From NCBI GenBank assembly GCA_965198915.1, contig CBDAQC010000002.1:992001-1056000 (forward strand): a DNA stretch of 64,000 bases. Direction: 5' to 3'. The position numbers were made by a program, and so were the translations under genes. The notes below the pieces were generated by a model. That model was given only the letters and a program-made list of their open reading frames with translations. It had not been told where the DNA came from and did not search any database. Below are positions 60,349 to 64,000 of the stretch, piece by piece. The stretch is from BOG-908 sp965198915. GTDB taxonomy: Bacteria > Pseudomonadota > Alphaproteobacteria > Acetobacterales > Acetobacteraceae. Positions within the stretch are counted from its first letter, which is position 1. The number at the start of each line of letters is the position of its first letter.

Positions 60349-61920
60349 TCACTTCGGCCCGAACAGCCGGGCCACCAGTCCCTTCGGCTCGCCATCCGGC
60401 TGCAACTCCGGCGGCAGAACAGGCCGCAATGGTGGCGGCGGCATCGTCTCCGGCATGGCGGAAAACGGGCCATCCACGATGTTGGCCAGGCCACGCGTGT
60501 CGGGCAGCATGCGGGGTAACACTTCAATAAGCTCCGAAGAGGGGGGCAAGGGCACGTAGCGGTTACCCGAGGCGGGCTTCGGCGGCGGCGGTGGCGGCGG
60601 CTCGCCGAAGGACGTGTAGAGCGGCAGCTCCACATAAGGCTGCTGTTCGGGCACCTCATCCTCAGCCCCCGCTATCACGAAATCCGGCTTCTCCGGATCG
60701 AAGACAGAGGCCGGCGGCAGCGCGCCTGGAACCGGGTTGTCGAATGCGCCGGGTTCGGTGCCGTTGAACGCCAGCTTGCCCAGGCCGGTGGGCGAGTAGA
60801 ACGGCGCCTCGGCAGCGGCCGGCGGCGTCGGCTGGACCGGCAGGCTGCCCGGCATCAGGCCGGATGCCGCCTGGTTGTCCGGCAGCGCCTCATCCACCGG
60901 CGCATAGATCGGCCCCTCCGGCGTTGCCGCCTGGGTGTCGGACGGTATCACCAGGGGCGCCACGCCGGCCCGCTCGGCCGCCACCCGCTCGGCGTCCTCC
61001 AAAGCAAGCTGTCCCGCCCTGGAGCCCGGCGATATGTCCAGCGCGCGGCGCAGCAGCGGAATGGCGTCGGCCGGGTTGCTCTCGGCCAGCTTCATGGCCG
61101 CGTGCAGCGCCTCGTTCCACTCGTAGCGCATATAGCGGCGGCAATACTGCTCGAAGGTGAACGTGCCCTCGTCCAGCACCGGATAGCGGTGGTCCGGCAG
61201 CGGCGCCGCCATGCCGAAATGGCGCAGCACGCCGGGATGGATCGGCATCGCCCCCGGCGTGAAAGGCGCCTCTATCAGCGCCTCCGCCCGAACCCGCTCC
61301 ACCCCCATGCGGCTGAACACGCAGCCGGCGATGTGGCGGAACAGCGGCAGACGCAGGCGCTGCGTGGTGGCGAACAGGTTCTGCTGGCGGAACTCGGCGG
61401 CCACGAAGCCGGCCAGGTCGAAGCCGGAACGCGCGTCCAGCGTGGCCAGCGCGTTCAGCGTCGAGTCCAGCAGCTCGTTCAGCCCGGCTTCCGTGGCGAT
61501 GTCGAGCGCCAGGTAGCGGCGTATGGCCTCGTCCTCGCCCACCCCCTCGGCCATCATGGTGTCGAGGAAGATGTCGCCGAAATCGGCCGGGTAAGGTCCC
61601 TCGCGCAGCGCATCCGTGCCGGCGTTCCTGGGATGCGGCGAGCCGGCATAGGGCCACAGGAACTCGGCCTGCACCACGGGCACCGTCACCCGCTCGGCAC
61701 TGGCCGGTATCAGATGGTCGGCCACGGTCTCCCCGGCCTGGGTCAGCTCGGTGACGACGATGTCCGCCGTCGCGATCACGCGATGCGCGGCCTCGCGCAC
61801 CAGCGCCTCGGTGCCGATGAAGAACACGTCCTCGTCGCTGTCGCCGGCGATGTCGAGACGGTACGCCTTTGCCAGAGCTCGCGCCTGTACACCGCCGGCA
61901 AAGACTACCCGTCTGGTCAT
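60349..61920 (-). CDS. WcbI-type polysaccharide biosynthesis protein with Pro-rich tail
   Basis: A 523-residue protein. The N-terminal 300 residues match WcbI-family putative acetyltransferase/hydrolases: VVFAGGVQARALAKAYRL, FIGTEALVREAAHRV, ADIVVTELTQAG, and VVQAEFLWPYAGSPHPR. The following PADAIPLLRRALDISPGS resembles a short TPR. The last 170 residues are Pro/Ala-rich and probably unstructured. WcbI proteins act in capsule synthesis in some bacteria; the role here is inferred. The start is ATG 61920 after GAGGGG. Confidence 0.75.
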   Translation of the reverse strand: MTRRVVFAGGVQARALAKAYRLDIAGDSDEDVFFIGTEALVREAAHRVIATADIVVTELTQAGETVADHLIPASAERVTVPVVQAEFLWPYAGSPHPRNAGTDALREGPYPADFGDIFLDTMMAEGVGEDEAIRRYLALDIATEAGLNELLDSTLNALATLDARSGFDLAGFVAAEFRQQNLFATTQRLRLPLFRHIAGCVFSRMGVERVRAEALIEAPFTPGAMPIHPGVLRHFGMAAPLPDHRYPVLDEGTFTFEQYCRRYMRYEWNEALHAAMKLAESNPADAIPLLRRALDISPGSRAGQLALEDAERVAAERAGVAPLVIPSDTQAATPEGPIYAPVDEALPDNQAASGLMPGSLPVQPTPPAAAEAPFYSPTGLGKLAFNGTEPGAFDNPVPGALPPASVFDPEKPDFVIAGAEDEVPEQQPYVELPLYTSFGEPPPPPPPKPASGNRYVPLPPSSELIEVLPRMLPDTRGLANIVDGPFSAMPETMPPPPLRPVLPPELQPDGEPKGLVARLFGPK

Positions 61921-62347
61921 GCAGCCCCTCGCCACCCCGCGGACGTTCTGGCAATTTACACGATGAAAATCAATGCGTATCAATCGGTTTTTTCGGAGCT
62001 CGCATCAGGTTTGCGTCTTTTTTGAAAAGCGGAACCAAAAAGCTGCACTACCTGCAGGCGAAAACCAGCGTTCCGTAGGCGAAAGGAAAGACCGGCTCTT
62101 CTGAGGAGAGGCAAACCTAACCGTGGCGGAAGCCAGCCTGGTGAGCCAGCTCGCATGTTCTTGTGGCCTTCAAAGGGCTACAAGCCGCCAGAAGGCTATC
62201 AGCACGGATCTTGCAGAACTTTTGGTTCTGACGCTGGTCCGCCGGCTTGCTCTATCATGACGCAGCCGGCTGCCACCGCGGCCGTCAGGCACCAGACTTC
62301 CTGGTAGTTTCGTGCAAACCGCTTGCCTGCTCTTCTGGGGAACAGCT
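61921..62347. other. Gene-free divergent stretch
   Basis: About 430 bases between the leftward WcbI-domain gene and hldE. It holds a decayed repeat unit (62011-62046) and must contain the hldE promoter, but I see no convincing promoter pair. Confidence 0.55.
62011..62046 (-). repeat. Decayed A/T-hairpin repeat unit
   Basis: GTCTTTTTTGAAAAGCGGAA and CCAAAAAGC match the leftward unit of the family but the second hairpin arm and the ends are lost. Confidence 0.45.
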
Positions 62348-63796
62348 TTGGACTTCACCGGCCTCACAGTGCTTTGCCTTGGCGACGTCATGCTGGACCG
62401 CTTCCAGCATGGCGATATCGACCGCATCTCCCCCGAAGCACCGGTCCCGGTGATCCGGCTGCGGGAGACGCGCGAGATGCCGGGCGGCGCCGGCAACGTC
62501 GCCTGCAACATCGCCTCCCTGGGCGCCCGCGCCGTGCTGGTGGGCCTGGTGGGGCAGGACGATACAGGCGCCAGGCTGCACCGCATCCTGGCGCAGCGCC
62601 CCGGCATCGAGCCCGCGCTGATCGTCAGCGCCCGCCGGCCCACCATCTGCAAGACGCGCTTCATCGCCGGCCGCCAGCAGGTGGTGCGCGCGGACGACGA
62701 AAGCGGCGCCCGGCTGTTCGAGGAAGAGGCCGCGGCACTGATGGCCGCGGTGGACGCCCGACTGGCCGAAGCCGGCGCGCTGATCCTGTCCGACTACGGC
62801 AAATCCGCGCTGGAGCCTGCCGTGGTCGCCCACGCGATCGCCGCCGCGCGGCGCGCCGGCGTGCCCGTCTTCGTCGATCCCAAATCAGCCGATTTCACCC
62901 GCTACCGGGGGGCCACCTGCATCACGCCCAACCTCAAGGAGTTCGCCGCCGCTGCCCGCGGACCGTGCGGCACCGAGGACGAGATCGCCGCCGCCGCGCG
63001 CGACCTGCTGGAGGATTGCGCGGCGGACGCCATACTCGTCACCCGCTCCGAGCGCGGCATGACCCTGGTGGAGCGTACCGGCGAGGTCACCACCGTGCCG
63101 GCCCGCGCGCGCGAGGTGTTCGACGTCTCCGGCGCCGGGGACACTGTGATCGCCACGCTCGCTTTGGCGGTGGCCAGCGGCCGCACCCTGGCCCAGGCGA
63201 TGCACATCGCCAACGCGGCGGCCGGCGTCGTCGTCAGCAAGCTCGGCACGGCGACCGCCAACATCGCCGAGGTGATGCACGAACTCTCCGCCCAGGCGGA
63301 CAAGCTGGCCGGCGCGCCGGCGCCCGGGCTGCAGAGCATGGAATCGGCCCTGGGCATGGTGGAGCTGTGGCGCGAGCAGGGCCTGCGCGTGGGCTTCACC
63401 AATGGCTGCTTCGACATCCTGCACCCCGGCCACGTGGCCCTGCTGGCCGCCGCTCGCCAGGCCTGCGACCGCCTGGTGGTGGCGCTGAACACGGATGAGA
63501 GCGTGGCTCGCCTGAAAGGCCCCACCCGGCCGGTCAACACCCTGGCCCAACGCGCCCAGGTGATGGCGGCGATACGCTTCGTCGATTGCGTGGTGGGTTT
63601 CGCCGAGGACACGCCGCTGGAGGTGATCACCCGCTTGCTGCCCGACGTGCTGGTGAAGGGTGCGGACTACACCGTGGCCCAGGTAGTGGGCGCCGACGTG
63701 GTGGTGGCCAATGGCGGGCGCGTGGTGCTGGCTGAGCTGGTGGCGGGGCAGTCGACTACCGGGATTATTGCGCGAGTCGGGGGCCGCGCTGCTTAA
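62348..63796 (+). CDS. hldE: Bifunctional heptose 7-phosphate kinase / heptose 1-phosphate adenylyltransferase
   Basis: A 482-residue two-domain enzyme. The N-terminal ribokinase domain has CLGDVMLDRFQHG, EMPGGAGNVACNIASLG and the catalytic DVSGAGDTV near residue 260. The C-terminal nucleotidyltransferase has GFTNGCFDILHPGHVALL near 354 and VALNTDESVARLKGPTRP. It makes ADP-heptose for the LPS core. TTG 62348 has GGGGAA upstream and matches the homologous N-terminus; the open frame starts at 62312. Confidence 0.95.
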   Translation: MDFTGLTVLCLGDVMLDRFQHGDIDRISPEAPVPVIRLRETREMPGGAGNVACNIASLGARAVLVGLVGQDDTGARLHRILAQRPGIEPALIVSARRPTICKTRFIAGRQQVVRADDESGARLFEEEAAALMAAVDARLAEAGALILSDYGKSALEPAVVAHAIAAARRAGVPVFVDPKSADFTRYRGATCITPNLKEFAAAARGPCGTEDEIAAAARDLLEDCAADAILVTRSERGMTLVERTGEVTTVPARAREVFDVSGAGDTVIATLALAVASGRTLAQAMHIANAAAGVVVSKLGTATANIAEVMHELSAQADKLAGAPAPGLQSMESALGMVELWREQGLRVGFTNGCFDILHPGHVALLAAARQACDRLVVALNTDESVARLKGPTRPVNTLAQRAQVMAAIRFVDCVVGFAEDTPLEVITRLLPDVLVKGADYTVAQVVGADVVVANGGRVVLAELVAGQSTTGIIARVGGRAA

Positions 63797-63800
63797 GGCC

Positions 63801-63939
63801 AGGGGCTCTGCCCCTGGACCCCGCTAAGGACAGTCGTCCTTAGAACCTTTTACACGCACACCGACGCAATTGGGTCTGGGGCCAAGGCCCGGTCACGCGC
63901 AAGCGTGTTTCGCACGACGGGGCTTGGGGCAGAGCCCCA
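63801..63939. repeat. Paired GGGGCTCTGCCCC repeat, inverted ends
   Basis: GGGGCTCTGCCCC at 63802-63814 and its exact reverse complement at 63926-63938 flank a 111-base interior. The interior contains an 8-base hairpin (63824-63843) and TGGGTCTGGGGCCAAGGCC, a block shared with 60138-60201. Confidence 0.75.
63824..63852 (+). terminator. Possible terminator after hldE
   Basis: CTAAGGAC and GTCCTTAG form a perfect 8-base stem with a 4-base loop, followed by AACCTTTT. It lies 28 bases past hldE and inside the paired repeat. Confidence 0.45.
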
Positions 63940-63942
63940 ACT

Positions 63943-64000
63943 TTACTGCCACTTCAACCCGCTCACATCGAACATCGCCACCCGCTCCGCCTTCGAGGAA
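63943..64000 (-). CDS. 3' end of a leftward gene running off the right edge
   Basis: The last 18 codons before a TAA (at 63943-63945) encode a plausible protein end with AERVAMFDVSGLKWQ. Too little is seen to name it. Confidence 0.4.
   Translation of the reverse strand, partial: SSKAERVAMFDVSGLKWQ

Overview
The window is GC-rich, densely coded DNA from an alphaproteobacterium, most likely a member of the Acetobacteraceae. The clues are an NtrY-NtrX pair, the gene order trpB-trpA-accD-folC, a small heat-shock protein followed by a DUF1150 gene, ETF-ubiquinone oxidoreductase, and A/T-rich palindromic repeats scattered between genes. The family is my inference from gene content; no rRNA or tRNA gene lies in the window to settle it.

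Layout. 1-0.85 kb: edge of a [2Fe-2S] ferredoxin gene and a YcgN-type cysteine-cluster protein. 1.4-4.7 kb: a compact TadE/TadE/TadG-like trio behind a plausible sigma70 promoter. 4.9-12.2 kb: metabolic genes, including an MBL hydrolase, two quinone-oxidoreductase-like MDR enzymes, an acyl-CoA dehydrogenase, a two-domain retropepsin-like lipoprotein, an alpha/beta hydrolase and an enoyl-CoA hydratase. 12.5-16.5 kb: ntrY-ntrX-FKBP, with overlapping reading frames. 16.6-19.3 kb: a broken lipoprotein gene and an APC-type permease. 19.4-31.6 kb: a surface-polysaccharide island. A leftward run of a membrane protein and three glycosyltransferases ends in a 1614-residue multidomain protein, and a divergent gmd-rmd pair should make a GDP-6-deoxyhexose such as GDP-D-rhamnose. 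31.8-36.5 kb: phnM and a DUF1045 gene without other C-P lyase genes, a YccF protein and a stand-alone fusA. 36.8-42.3 kb: a DUF1800/DUF1501 pair, a DUF1345 membrane protein, and an SDR-cytochrome P450 operon. 42.5-45.5 kb: a GT2-GtrA fusion with a multi-pass membrane protein. 45.5-50.6 kb: hsp20-DUF1150, tusA-deacetylase, an SDR, a MarR-GNAT fusion with a perfect palindromic operator, and DUF3455. 50.7-55.3 kb: trpB-trpA-accD-folC. 55.5-64 kb: corA, a TPR protein, ETF-QO, a WcbI-domain protein, hldE, and the 3' end of one more gene.

The most distinctive non-coding feature is a family of short repeats with an A/T-rich hairpin core. At least twenty copies are present. Most form outward-facing inverted pairs of about 136-180 bp that look like MITEs or BIMEs, and they often lie within a few bases of a start or stop codon. 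One separates trpB from trpA. A second, G/C-rich family built around GGGGCTCTGCCCC occurs three times.

I did not find a defence island, CRISPR array, prophage or complete transposase gene. The best candidates for something new are the repeat family, the giant polysaccharide enzyme with tandem repeats, the single-chain double retropepsin, and the MarR-GNAT regulator with its operator.
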